A DNA stretch of 64,000 nucleotides from Gracilimonas sp046602855 (lineage in GTDB: Bacteria; Bacteroidota; Rhodothermia; Balneolales; Balneolaceae). Position numbers and translations under genes: made by a program. Position 1 is the stretch's first letter, and each line of letters opens with the position of its first letter. The stretch is from contig NZ_JBKINJ010000002.1 in assembly GCF_046602855.1 (NCBI RefSeq), positions 806,001 through 870,000 on the forward strand. Direction: 5' to 3'. Positions 53,140-62,281 of this stretch are shown piece by piece. Under the pieces are notes generated by a model. That model was not told the DNA's origin. It worked only from the letters and a program-made list of their open reading frames with translations, and searched no databases.

Positions 53140-54984
53140 TTATTCTTGCTGCTTTTCCAGCGTGGTTTTTTCAGGTTTATGTTTGGTGTCAACATCAGGC
53201 TTAGTAAGTGATATCAAAATGTTTCCTGGTTGAGGTACCGGTGGATTATCCGTTGTAAATGGCCTTATGGAATTATCATTTAAAACGACAAATAAAGGAA
53301 TAGCTACGTCACCATATGTTTCTTTGAAGTTCTGAAATGTGAACTCCTCAGTAAGTTGAGTGGATTTAACCACTTTACCTTGTTCGTATTGTCGGGTCAT
53401 AAATTCAAAAGTCGCATTTTTTTTGAAGAGAATGCGACCGGTTTGTATGATTCCGTCCTCGCTGTCATCGGATTTCTTTTTCATGCTCGGCGAAAGTTGA
53501 TACACTCTTGAACGCCCAAATAGCTCAGAGAAGCGTATGGCAGTAAGGGCATTTACCTCGTCATTTGGAGTAACAGAAATCAACTTACCAATTCCATCCA
53601 GATCAAGATGATCTAGAGCAAACTCTGATAGAACGTTACCATAATAGGTGTCAAGATCGTGTGATTTAGCATTGCTGATATTTTTCCAATTTGAATCTGC
53701 GATAAGTATTTTGCCACCATGTTTTTTTATCTCGGTAGCTATATCAATTGCCCACTTATGCGCACCTATGATGAGAAATCCATTTGGTACAGGTTTTGCA
53801 ACACCCAGTTTCTTAGCTACCCACGGTGCTGTTAATCCATAAATAGCTACGGTACTGATAATTGTGATGAATACAATTGAAATAAGTTGATTTGCTTCGG
53901 GAAAGCCATTTTGCACTAAAGAAATGGCAAATATTGAAGAAATTGAGGCAGCAACAACACCTCGGGGAGCCATCCAGCATAGAAACAGTTTTTCCTTCCA
54001 GTTTAGTGGTGAAAAGATGGTTGAAAGGTAGACTGCTGCCGGTCTAATCAAAAAGATCAAAATGGCAAGAAATGCCAGCATGTTAAGGTTCAGGTTGCCC
54101 AAAAGGTTTGTGAGTTCGATCCTTGCCGCAAGTAATATGAAAAGTGCTGAGAGAAGCAAGAGCCTGATGTTTTCTTTGAACTCTATAATGTGATGGATCT
54201 TGGCTGATTTCTGATTTGCCAGCACAACGCCCATCAAAGTGGTAGCCCAAAGTCCGGATTCATGCTGAAATATGTCAGAAATTGTAAAGATCAGAATTAC
54301 GATCATAAGGCTTACCGGATTTTGAAGAAAATCAGGCAGCATGTGTTTTTTCAATAAGGCATATAAAACACCTGCCCCTGCCAGACCAAGTGCAGAACCG
54401 AATAGAATGGTCTTGAAAATACTCATAAAAGCCAGGCTGGTCGCCTCAGAAAAACCACTTGTCAGAATAACTTCGTATACTAAAACGGCGATCATTGCTC
54501 CAATCGGATCAATAACTATGCCTTCCCATTTTAATATGGATCCAACCTGACCAGAGGGCCTTACCTGTCTTAATAGGGGGACAATAACTGTAGGGCCGGT
54601 CACAATTAGAATGGCACCCAATAAAACCGCCAGTTCCCATCCAAATCCAAATAACAAGTAAGCTGTTACGGAAGTCAAAACCCAGGTAAGTAAAGCACCG
54701 ATGCTAACCAGATTCCCTATGGCACCGCCAACATTTTTCAGTTCAGAAAATTTAAGGCTTAGCCCGCCTTCGAATAAGATTATAGCGACTGAAACATTGA
54801 TAAAAGGAGTTAACAAGTTTCCCATTAACTCCTCAGGTTTCACCAAGCCTAATATGGGGCCTGCCAGGAGTCCGGAAAGCAGTAAGAGAAGTATGGCAGG
54901 AAGTTTAAATTTCCAACCGACCCACTGAGCACCAACTCCAAAAAAAATAACACTGGTTATTCCAATTAAAATACTTTCTGTCAT
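53140..54984 (-). CDS. CPA1 (NhaP-type) cation/proton antiporter with TrkA-N-like domain
   Basis: 614 residues. N-terminal exchanger domain (about 1-390) with LPAILLLLLSGLLAGP, FEGGLSL and GAILIVTGPTVIVPLL, typical of NhaP; KWEGIVIDPIGAMIAV carries the conserved acidic ion site. A cytosolic Rossmann/TrkA-N-like domain starts near 403 (GFLIIGAHKWAIDIATEI) and is followed by a second small domain near 545-595 that could be RCK_C-like. It should expel Na+ or K+ in exchange for protons under nucleotide or second-messenger control. It runs convergent to the CPA2-type antiporter, 52 nt apart. Confidence 0.9.
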   Translation of the reverse strand: MTESILIGITSVIFFGVGAQWVGWKFKLPAILLLLLSGLLAGPILGLVKPEELMGNLLTPFINVSVAIILFEGGLSLKFSELKNVGGAIGNLVSIGALLTWVLTSVTAYLLFGFGWELAVLLGAILIVTGPTVIVPLLRQVRPSGQVGSILKWEGIVIDPIGAMIAVLVYEVILTSGFSEATSLAFMSIFKTILFGSALGLAGAGVLYALLKKHMLPDFLQNPVSLMIVILIFTISDIFQHESGLWATTLMGVVLANQKSAKIHHIIEFKENIRLLLLSALFILLAARIELTNLLGNLNLNMLAFLAILIFLIRPAAVYLSTIFSPLNWKEKLFLCWMAPRGVVAASISSIFAISLVQNGFPEANQLISIVFITIISTVAIYGLTAPWVAKKLGVAKPVPNGFLIIGAHKWAIDIATEIKKHGGKILIADSNWKNISNAKSHDLDTYYGNVLSEFALDHLDLDGIGKLISVTPNDEVNALTAIRFSELFGRSRVYQLSPSMKKKSDDSEDGIIQTGRILFKKNATFEFMTRQYEQGKVVKSTQLTEEFTFQNFKETYGDVAIPLFVVLNDNSIRPFTTDNPPVPQPGNILISLTKPDVDTKHKPEKTTLEKQQE

Positions 54985-55185
54985 AGGGAGGAATCCGGAA
55001 GTAACATAAAAGGACGAATTGTATGTAGGTATAATTTCAAGGCCTGAAGATAAACAAAGTATATCACAAGTTATTAACTGTTCTTCAATTACACTGATAA
55101 CAACTGATGATAGATGTTTTGGTCAGAAGTTTATGGATTTTAACTACCGTTGTGTTATTATTGGTGCAAAACGAAATATGATGTA

Positions 55186-55434
55186 ATGAATAAAAGTGCA
55201 TTCAAAATATTGTTAAAAGAATTGATATGGTTGACTGCTATAATTGGGCTTTCTGCACTTTTAGAATTCGCTATAATTGAGACTTTTGACCTGCATCCTG
55301 TGTTAAGTATTAAACTACAAGGCCTGATCGGTCTAATAGTTATTGGTTACGGTATCAGAATGATTGCGAGATTATGGAAGACCTTTCACTCTTCAGAAGA
55401 TTTAAATTCTGAGAAACCCGAATCATCTGACTGA
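55186..55434 (+). CDS. Small two-helix membrane protein, unknown
   Basis: 82 residues from ATG 55186; a GTG 12 codons upstream lacks support. Two hydrophobic helices (about 8-27 and 35-57) and a charged C-terminal tail. No family recognised. It lies between two transport genes, 80 nt before the APC permease on the same strand, and may be an accessory protein or simply a lineage-specific membrane protein. Confidence 0.6.
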   Translation: MNKSAFKILLKELIWLTAIIGLSALLEFAIIETFDLHPVLSIKLQGLIGLIVIGYGIRMIARLWKTFHSSEDLNSEKPESSD

Positions 55435-55514
55435 ATTATTAGTTGGCGTTTTACATTGTCACAGTTCCCAACCTTCAATATTTCTTAAATAATCAGATTC
55501 TATTCAATTAAATT

Positions 55515-57614
55515 ATGAAGCATAAAAAATTAGCGAAAGAATTAGGTCTTTCGGATGTATATGCGATCGCAACCGGAGCTATGTTCAGTTCCGGGTTTTT
55601 TCTTTTACCCGGTTTAGCTGCAGCTGAAACCGGCCCGTCTGTAGTTTTGGCATATTTGGTTTCAGGTATAATTGTACTCCCCACCATGTTCAGTGTGGCA
55701 GAACTGGCAACAGCTCTGCCACGTTCAGGTGGCACCTATTATATAATTGATAGAAGCTTAGGTCCCATGTTGGGAACTATTGGCGGATTTGGCTCATGGC
55801 TGGCTTTGGTACTTAAGAGTGCGTTTGCCCTTATAGGTATGGGCGCATATATCTCTATATTTTATGAAGTAGATATATTGTATGTAGCGGTGTTTCTCAC
55901 AATAGTTTTTGGGATATTGAACGTGGTCGGTGCTAAGGAAACAACGTGGCTCCAAAAGGTATTGGTTGCAGCTCTTGTGACAATCATGTTCTTTTATATA
56001 GTTCAGGGTGTTTTTGAGATCTTTTCCATGAATTTTGGGGAGATCACTGAAAAGCAATTTAAGCCGTTTTTCACAGAGGGGGTGTTTGGTTTCTTTGCTA
56101 CGGTGGGTATGGTGTTTGTGTCTTATGCGGGGTTGACAAAGGTTGCAAGTATAGCTGAAGAAGTAAAAAACCCGGATCGCAACATACCTTTGGGAATGTT
56201 TTTGGCCATTGGTACTGCTGTGATTGTATATGTTGTAGGTGTATATATTATGGTGGCTTTACTTGAACCCAATGCTTTTCGAGAGGATCTTACCCCTGTT
56301 GCGACTGCCGGAGAGGTATTTCTTGATTGGCTTCCCGAACCCGGTGGATTGATCTTAGTGGTAGTGGCAGCGGTAGCAGCATTTGCATCCACAGGGAATG
56401 CAGGTATCATGTCAGCTTCCAGGTACCCCATGGCTATGGCACGCGACAGGCTGGTGAACAAGCATTTTGCTACTGTAGGTAAATTGGGTACCCCTCATTG
56501 GTCGGTATTGGGAACGGTTGTGTTGATGTTATTTTTCTTGTTGGCTTTTAATGTTGCTGAGGTTGCAAAATTAGCGAGTGCTTTTCAATTGTTATTATTT
56601 GGCCTGCTCAATCTTTCTGTCATTGTCATGCGCGAAAGCCGAATCGAAGAATATGATCCGGGATTTAAATCTCCTTGGTACCCATGGATACAAATTGCAG
56701 GTATCATACTTTCAATTATTCTGATCTTTGAGATGGGAATTCTTTCAATACTATTTACAGTGGCAGTAACTGCTGCCTCAATAATTTGGTACAAATATTA
56801 CGCACAAGATAAAGTTGAACGTCAGGGGGCTATTTTTCACGTACATGCACGACTAGGTGAAAATAAGGATCAGGGTCTGGAAAATGAGATGCGGGGTATT
56901 CTCCGTGAAAAAGGACTTAGGCAAGAGGATCCATATGAGGAACTTGTTGCTCGTGCGGACGTTTTGGATTTTTCTCCAGATACCGATTACGACACTATCT
57001 TCAGTAAAGCTGCAGAAAGCCTGGCTGAAAAATTGAACATCACTACAGATGAACTCCGAGAACTATTTTTAAATTCAGCTGATAACTCTGCAATTCAGAT
57101 CGCAGATGGTGTGGCTCTCAATCATGCAAGGTTAAAGCAAGATGTTTCTCCTGAAATGGTGTTAGTGAGGATACGAGAGGGTTACAGTAAGAAAAAGCTT
57201 GGCAAAGATGAGGATAAAGATCAAAAACTTCACAGCATCATATTCTTTGTCAGTTCTGAAGCAAATACCGGCCAGCATTTAAGGATCCTTGCCCATATTG
57301 CAGAGATGGTAGGTTCCAAAAACTTCCTCCAACGCTGGAATAATGCCGAAAATGATGAAGAACTCAGGGAGATTCTCTTACGGGATGAGCGCTTTATTAA
57401 GATCACCCTTAGCCCCGATGATAAGACCCAGCAGTATATTGGTAAGATGATCAAAGAGATCTCATTTCCCGGACAAAGCCTGATAACGATCATCCGACGG
57501 GGAGGAGATATCAAAATCCCTCATGGAATTACCGTTCTCCAGGAAGGTGATGAACTCTCGATCATCGGTGAAATTGAGGACATCGATAAGCTGAAAAACA
57601 TGCTGAAGAAATAA
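55515..57614 (+). CDS. APC-family permease fused to PTS EIIA-like and TrkA-C domains
   Basis: 699 residues. The first ~430 are an amino-acid/polyamine/organocation permease with 12 helices (ATGAMFSSGFFLLPGLAAAETGPS in TM1, the substrate-binding unwound helix). After a linker come a PTS EIIA type-2-like domain (about 490-625) and a TrkA-C/RCK_C domain (about 628-699, ITIIRRGGDIKIPHGITVLQEGDELSIIG). In the EIIA-like domain His537 (VALNHARLK) sits at the phospho-His position. Each of the three parts is clear. The fusion suggests an amino-acid or cation-coupled importer under PTS-type phosphorylation and small-ligand control; RCK_C domains in other proteins bind c-di-AMP. Substrate unknown. Confidence 0.88.
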   Translation: MKHKKLAKELGLSDVYAIATGAMFSSGFFLLPGLAAAETGPSVVLAYLVSGIIVLPTMFSVAELATALPRSGGTYYIIDRSLGPMLGTIGGFGSWLALVLKSAFALIGMGAYISIFYEVDILYVAVFLTIVFGILNVVGAKETTWLQKVLVAALVTIMFFYIVQGVFEIFSMNFGEITEKQFKPFFTEGVFGFFATVGMVFVSYAGLTKVASIAEEVKNPDRNIPLGMFLAIGTAVIVYVVGVYIMVALLEPNAFREDLTPVATAGEVFLDWLPEPGGLILVVVAAVAAFASTGNAGIMSASRYPMAMARDRLVNKHFATVGKLGTPHWSVLGTVVLMLFFLLAFNVAEVAKLASAFQLLLFGLLNLSVIVMRESRIEEYDPGFKSPWYPWIQIAGIILSIILIFEMGILSILFTVAVTAASIIWYKYYAQDKVERQGAIFHVHARLGENKDQGLENEMRGILREKGLRQEDPYEELVARADVLDFSPDTDYDTIFSKAAESLAEKLNITTDELRELFLNSADNSAIQIADGVALNHARLKQDVSPEMVLVRIREGYSKKKLGKDEDKDQKLHSIIFFVSSEANTGQHLRILAHIAEMVGSKNFLQRWNNAENDEELREILLRDERFIKITLSPDDKTQQYIGKMIKEISFPGQSLITIIRRGGDIKIPHGITVLQEGDELSIIGEIEDIDKLKNMLKK

Positions 57615-57757
57615 GGGTAAAGAGTCTAGTCAAATAACGACTGCTTATTCCCGACGGGTACTGTTAGGCATACTTACTCAGTTCACCGTAATGATTCAGG
57701 ATTACTATCTCTGGATTTTGTCTCGTACACTAAGGGTCGATTGGAGTAAATTTGGTG

Positions 57758-59014
57758 CTAACGTAGTTTCTTCAGGATCTCATCAAAAGTGAGTGAATTT
57801 TCTTCACTTTCTTTCATATTGCGAAGGGTGAATTTGCCTTCATTGAGTTCGTTATCACCAATGATGAGGGTATAACGGGCATTCTCACGGTTGGCATCCT
57901 TCATTTGGGCTTTCATGGAGCGACTCATGTAGTCCATGGTGGCAGAAATACCGGCTTCTCGCAATTTCGGCAAGTGAGTGACGGCAAATGATCTTGCTGA
58001 ATCTCCCAGCGTTACGAAATAAACATCGACGGACTTTTCAGCGGTCAGCTCAATATTAAGTTCTTCGCAGGCGATAAGGAGACGTTCCATGCCGGCAGCA
58101 AATCCAACGGCAGGGGTAGGCTGCCCTCCAATTTCTTCAACAAGCAGATCATATCGGCCACCGCCGGCAAGGGCATCCTGAGAGCCAAGATCAGGAGATG
58201 TCAGTTCAAAAGCCGTTCGTGTGTAGTAATCCATTCCACGAACCAAATGTGGATCGATGGTATAGCTGATCTCAAGATCTTCGAGATAAGCTGTCACCTT
58301 TTCAAAATGCTCTGCGGTTTCCTCATTCAGGTAATCCTGTATGACCGGAGCATTTTTAATGAACTCCTGATCTTCAGCCTCCTTGGAATCAAGAATTCGC
58401 ATCGGGTTTTTCTCGAATCGGTTCTGTGATATTTCGCTCAGCTTATGGAGGTTCGGTTTCAGATGATCGCGGAGAGCCGCCTTGTAAGCTTCACGACTTT
58501 CAGGATCACCGACAGAGTTTAATTTCAGTTCAAAATTTTTGATACCGATCCGCTCGTAGATCCTCATCATAAAGGCAATGGTCTCTACATCAGCTACCGG
58601 GTCATCACTCCCAATAACCTCAACGCCAAATTGATGGAACTGGCGCTGTCGGCCTTTTTGAGGCTTTTCAGCACGGAACATTGGTCCGATGTAATACAGT
58701 TTTTGGGAACCGCCACGTTGATCAAGGTGGTGTTCCACATAGGACCGGACAACCGGTGCGGTCAGCTCTGGACGCAACACATAATGGCTGTCACCCTTCT
58801 CAAAGGCAAAGATCTCCTTGGAGACAATATCTGTAAGCTGACCGATTCCACGCACGATCAACTCCGTTTGTTCCATGATGGGCGTGCGAATTTCCTCGAA
58901 GTTGAACCTGGCGGCTTCCTCATGGATGATATTTTCCAATGCCCTCCATTTTGGGGATTCATCAGGAAGTATATCTACCATTCCAACGTGTGAGGTGTAC
59001 TTGGGTTTTGCCAT
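57758..59014 (-). CDS. hisS: Histidine-tRNA ligase
   Basis: 418 residues, class II synthetase. Motif 1 region GMVDILPDE, TPIMEQTEL, motif 2 FRAEKPQKGRQRQFHQFGVE, histidine-specific LVRGMDYYTRTAFE and motif 3 AVGFAAGMERLL, then the anticodon-binding C-terminal domain. Charges tRNA-His. A TATCTTTG box is 42 nt upstream on the minus strand. It lies 71 nt after the Wzx-like gene on the same strand but probably has its own promoter. Confidence 0.97.
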   Translation of the reverse strand: MAKPKYTSHVGMVDILPDESPKWRALENIIHEEAARFNFEEIRTPIMEQTELIVRGIGQLTDIVSKEIFAFEKGDSHYVLRPELTAPVVRSYVEHHLDQRGGSQKLYYIGPMFRAEKPQKGRQRQFHQFGVEVIGSDDPVADVETIAFMMRIYERIGIKNFELKLNSVGDPESREAYKAALRDHLKPNLHKLSEISQNRFEKNPMRILDSKEAEDQEFIKNAPVIQDYLNEETAEHFEKVTAYLEDLEISYTIDPHLVRGMDYYTRTAFELTSPDLGSQDALAGGGRYDLLVEEIGGQPTPAVGFAAGMERLLIACEELNIELTAEKSVDVYFVTLGDSARSFAVTHLPKLREAGISATMDYMSRSMKAQMKDANRENARYTLIIGDNELNEGKFTLRNMKESEENSLTFDEILKKLR

Positions 59015-59056
59015 GCGTTATGTGAATTGAAGTGAAACCAATTATAAATATCGTCT

Positions 59057-59064
59057 CAAAGATA
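59057..59064 (-). promoter_or_regulatory. Possible hisS promoter core (TATCTTTG)
   Basis: A perfect TAnnTTTG on the minus strand, 42 nt before the hisS ATG, between the stop of the Wzx-like gene and hisS. No clear -33 element upstream. Confidence 0.35.
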
Positions 59065-59085
59065 AGGGGAGTGGGGGAGAATGTC

Positions 59086-60558
59086 TCAGAGGAATTTGGC
59101 CTTGATATCTTTCCATATCGAATTCACCTCTTCTGATACATTCATGCTCAGAACTCCAAAACTGTATACAAGAGTAATTACTGAAGACCTGATGATGATA
59201 TCTACATAAGTGTTATCAAAATGACCTGTCTGAAGACTTATCCAGAGAACAATTGAACTCAATCCGATAAGCATTAGGATCTTTGGCGAAAAAGGCTGCA
59301 TACTGAATTTGATCCATACGTATGTTCCCTTAATGAGGTTATACAAGAACAGAGAGGCTGCAGTAGCAATGGCAGCACCTGTTATGCCAAGGGCTGGAAT
59401 AAGCCAGTAGTTCAAAGTGATGGAAAAAATAATGAGAATGAGCATTGAAACAAGATCAAACCGATAATATTTAGAATTCAGAATAATGGCACCGTTGATG
59501 CCGGCTGTCATATCTATGAGTTTGGATATTCCAATTATGATGATAACCGATGAAGCTGAAGCGTAGGCTTCCGGAAGGATTTCATTAAGGTTATGTAGAT
59601 TTGCCACAACACCGACGAAAATCAACAACCCCGGTACCATTTGATTAATGGAAGAACTTTTGTAGATCCTTTCGATCTCATCGTAGTTTTTTTCTTTGAG
59701 ATGTTTGGCTACCACTGCTGGTGCAATCTTGCCAAGAGATCTTTGAGGTACTATTATCACACTGCCGATATAAAAAGCGATGGCGTAAACTCCGGTTTCG
59801 GTAAGGCCGGCTAGTGAACCTAGCATAATAATATCGATATTATTTACGATAAGGGTAGTCATGCCACCCAAGACGGCAAACAGGCCGTAGTTAGCCATTC
59901 GTTTAACAAGAGTTGTTTTCAGGTAGGCAAAATTGGGTTTAAGAAAAAGTTCACCTTTCATAAAAAGGAAAACCAATAGTAAAAGGGGCTGAATAATGTA
60001 TGAGCATGCAAAGCCAACCATAAATTGATCGAAAGTGATCCAGTCGTACCAAAAGAGGACTAGCAAAATTATGATGATCAGGCGTAGTATGATTTCACTT
60101 ATTACCGAGCCGGGAACCGAGTGTAACCGGGCGCGGACGTAGCTGTTGATCACTTCAAAATAGAGCAAGCCAAACACTATTGGAATAAGCAGCAGATAAT
60201 ATTCACCAAAATAGGTAGATGAATCGTAGTACGATATAAGCAGGTCATCAAATAGGAAGATGATCCCCAGAAAAAGTAAAAAACCAGTGATCGGCACAAC
60301 AAGAATCAAAAACAGAAATCCGTTGTGATCGGTTTTTTCATCCTCAAAATAAGGAAAGAACCGGATCGCGGTATTGTTCATACCCATGTGCGCAAACTGA
60401 GTAAATACAAAGGAAACGGATAGCAGTAGCCGTGTAAGACCATACTGATCCGGCTCAAGAAAGTTGGGATATAGATAAATGGTAGAAATAAAACCTAATA
60501 CAATACCTATATAGGTTATGAAAGTATTGATTATGCTCTGTTGCTTTATGACACCCAA
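59086..60558 (-). CDS. Wzx-like polysaccharide flippase (MOP superfamily)
   Basis: 490 residues with about 12-14 hydrophobic helices throughout. The opening GVIKQQSIINTFITYIG and the mid-protein NIDIIMLGSLAGLTETGVYAIAFYIG are typical of polysaccharide-biosynthesis flippases, which move lipid-linked glycan units across the inner membrane. The start is TTG at 60558: upstream in frame there is no ATG before a TAG at 60598-60600, and relatives begin with MGVIK. It marks the edge of a surface-glycan locus reaching past the window end. Confidence 0.9.
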   Translation of the reverse strand: MGVIKQQSIINTFITYIGIVLGFISTIYLYPNFLEPDQYGLTRLLLSVSFVFTQFAHMGMNNTAIRFFPYFEDEKTDHNGFLFLILVVPITGFLLFLGIIFLFDDLLISYYDSSTYFGEYYLLLIPIVFGLLYFEVINSYVRARLHSVPGSVISEIILRLIIIILLVLFWYDWITFDQFMVGFACSYIIQPLLLLVFLFMKGELFLKPNFAYLKTTLVKRMANYGLFAVLGGMTTLIVNNIDIIMLGSLAGLTETGVYAIAFYIGSVIIVPQRSLGKIAPAVVAKHLKEKNYDEIERIYKSSSINQMVPGLLIFVGVVANLHNLNEILPEAYASASSVIIIIGISKLIDMTAGINGAIILNSKYYRFDLVSMLILIIFSITLNYWLIPALGITGAAIATAASLFLYNLIKGTYVWIKFSMQPFSPKILMLIGLSSIVLWISLQTGHFDNTYVDIIIRSSVITLVYSFGVLSMNVSEEVNSIWKDIKAKFL

Positions 60559-60682
60559 ATGGTTTTCCGTAGAAATTTTATTTCTTATATATAAGGTCTA
60601 AAAGTGAAGGATAAAAATGCACATGTTTTAGGGTCTAATCCAATTATAAATATGTTACTTTAATGAAGGTGAAATTGAAAAA

Positions 60683-61363
60683 ATGTATCAAATTATGACC
60701 TTAGATAAGTTTGCAAGAGCTTTGCTACCAAGAAGTATCTATCAAAAAGTGTATTTGTTAAGGCATCTTCAAAAATTAAGTACGCAGAAAGGGGCGTATT
60801 TGGTTGAGACAGGTTACATTAATTCGATCAAGAATTTGGAACCTGTGAATAAACAGGGAGCTCCGATCCCGTGGATGAACTATTCATTTATTGATTTTCT
60901 TGAACCACGTTTAAATCGTTCAATGAAAGTATTTGAGTACGGATCAGGGTATTCAACTCTTTATTTAACTGATAGGGTACACTCAATTACTTCTATTGAA
61001 TATGATAAATCCTGGTTCGAAAAGATGAGCAAGGATCTGGAAAAAAAAGATAATTGTGAGCTAGTTTTCAGACCTGAACCTGATCAGTACACTACAACTA
61101 TCAAAGAATATGATGAATTATTTGATATAATTATTGTTGATGGCCGGGACAGAGAAGAATGTGTGAAATATATTATTCCGTACTTGAGCGAGGATGGTGT
61201 AGTAATATTGGACGACAGTTGGAAGTCTAAATTCGATAAGGTTTTTGACTTTTTCCGGAAGGAAGGTTTTAAAGAATTAAGTTTTACCGGATTAAAAGCC
61301 GGCGGGATGATAGTCGAAAAAACCACTGTATTTTATAGGAATAATAATGTGTTAGGCATTTGA
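60683..61363 (+). CDS. SAM-dependent methyltransferase-like protein of the glycan locus
   Basis: 226 residues. A Rossmann-type methyltransferase core: VFEYGSGYSTLYL (motif I, SAM site), SIEYDKSWF (end of strand 2, acidic ribose contact), DIIIVDGRDRE (motif IV) and EDGVVILDDS. Similar proteins occur in capsule and O-antigen clusters, where they may methylate sugars or lipid-linked intermediates; substrate unknown. It is alone on the plus strand among minus-strand genes and its last 12 bp overlap the convergent ATP-grasp gene. Confidence 0.8.
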   Translation: MYQIMTLDKFARALLPRSIYQKVYLLRHLQKLSTQKGAYLVETGYINSIKNLEPVNKQGAPIPWMNYSFIDFLEPRLNRSMKVFEYGSGYSTLYLTDRVHSITSIEYDKSWFEKMSKDLEKKDNCELVFRPEPDQYTTTIKEYDELFDIIIVDGRDREECVKYIIPYLSEDGVVILDDSWKSKFDKVFDFFRKEGFKELSFTGLKAGGMIVEKTTVFYRNNNVLGI

Positions 61364-62257
61364 TTGCGATACTGCATGTTTTTTTAGATCCAGTAAGTTT
61401 CCAATCTTATATTCCATGGAACGGGGTTCAAATGGGATAAATCCATTACCGGGATAATTGGTCAGTTCGCCGAAATAAACATTACTTTGTGTAATATAAA
61501 GATCAACCCTAATAAAATTGAAGTCGCTGGATAAGGATTCTGCAACTTCAATGGCTAGATCCCACAACTCTGGCTTTTGTGTTTTACCGGAATATGGAGG
61601 ATAAAGAAGTTTTGCTTCAATTTTATTAAAGTTTCGGTCGTATAAGTTTCTGGTATGAGGTTCACTTTCATACCGGCCAACATCCTCTTGAATGACTTTA
61701 ACTTCACCGTGAAAACAAAAGAATTTCCAATCTTTAGGGATTCTATTATTCGAATCGGTTATTAGGGTTTCTGCTATAATTTCCCTGCTCAAACCTTTAT
61801 AAACCCACTCATGTCCGATTTGATAATAATCAATGTTCTTCCATTTTTCAGTTAATGCAATTATATGTTCGTAGGACTGTTGGGTTTTATCCGTGATTAT
61901 TTTAACCATTCCACAACCGTGATTAGCTTTTAAAACAAATTGATCAGGAAGGATATTCCAATCTTTTTGTTTTAACGTATCGTAATTGCCCAGCAGTGGA
62001 ATGAGATGTTCTTCGCCAACTTTGGTAAGCACATAATTTCGAACCTTAAGTCGGTCTGCAACCATCTTCCGAAGTTTTGTTCGCTCGTACAATTTTATAT
62101 ACTGGATCTTTTCAGTAAAGAGCACAGGATCATGGAAGTCTCCCCATTTATCCATGACCAACCAGTACCGGATTTTGGCATACCAATAGTCGTTGACAAA
62201 ATGAATCAAAATACCCCAAAACAGCTTGGATACCAGAAAATGTAAAACCTTATTCAT
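61352..62257 (-). CDS. TupA-like ATP-grasp protein of the glycan locus
   Basis: 301 residues. The order FTEKIQYIKLYERT, LKANHGCGM (ATP-grasp loop), KDWKFFCFHGEV, NFIRVDLY and FGELTNYPGNGF matches the TupA-like ATP-grasp family, relatives of the enzyme that builds teichuronopeptide amide bonds. Members in Gram-negative bacteria sit in capsule/exopolysaccharide clusters and probably ligate an amino acid or other carboxylate to a sugar (inference). It is 24-70 nt after the GT2 gene on the same strand, depending on the start, so co-transcribed. Confidence 0.85.
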   Translation of the reverse strand: MNKVLHFLVSKLFWGILIHFVNDYWYAKIRYWLVMDKWGDFHDPVLFTEKIQYIKLYERTKLRKMVADRLKVRNYVLTKVGEEHLIPLLGNYDTLKQKDWNILPDQFVLKANHGCGMVKIITDKTQQSYEHIIALTEKWKNIDYYQIGHEWVYKGLSREIIAETLITDSNNRIPKDWKFFCFHGEVKVIQEDVGRYESEPHTRNLYDRNFNKIEAKLLYPPYSGKTQKPELWDLAIEVAESLSSDFNFIRVDLYITQSNVYFGELTNYPGNGFIPFEPRSMEYKIGNLLDLKKHAVSQSNA

Positions 62258-62281
62258 GAACCAATGTGAATTAAAAAATGA

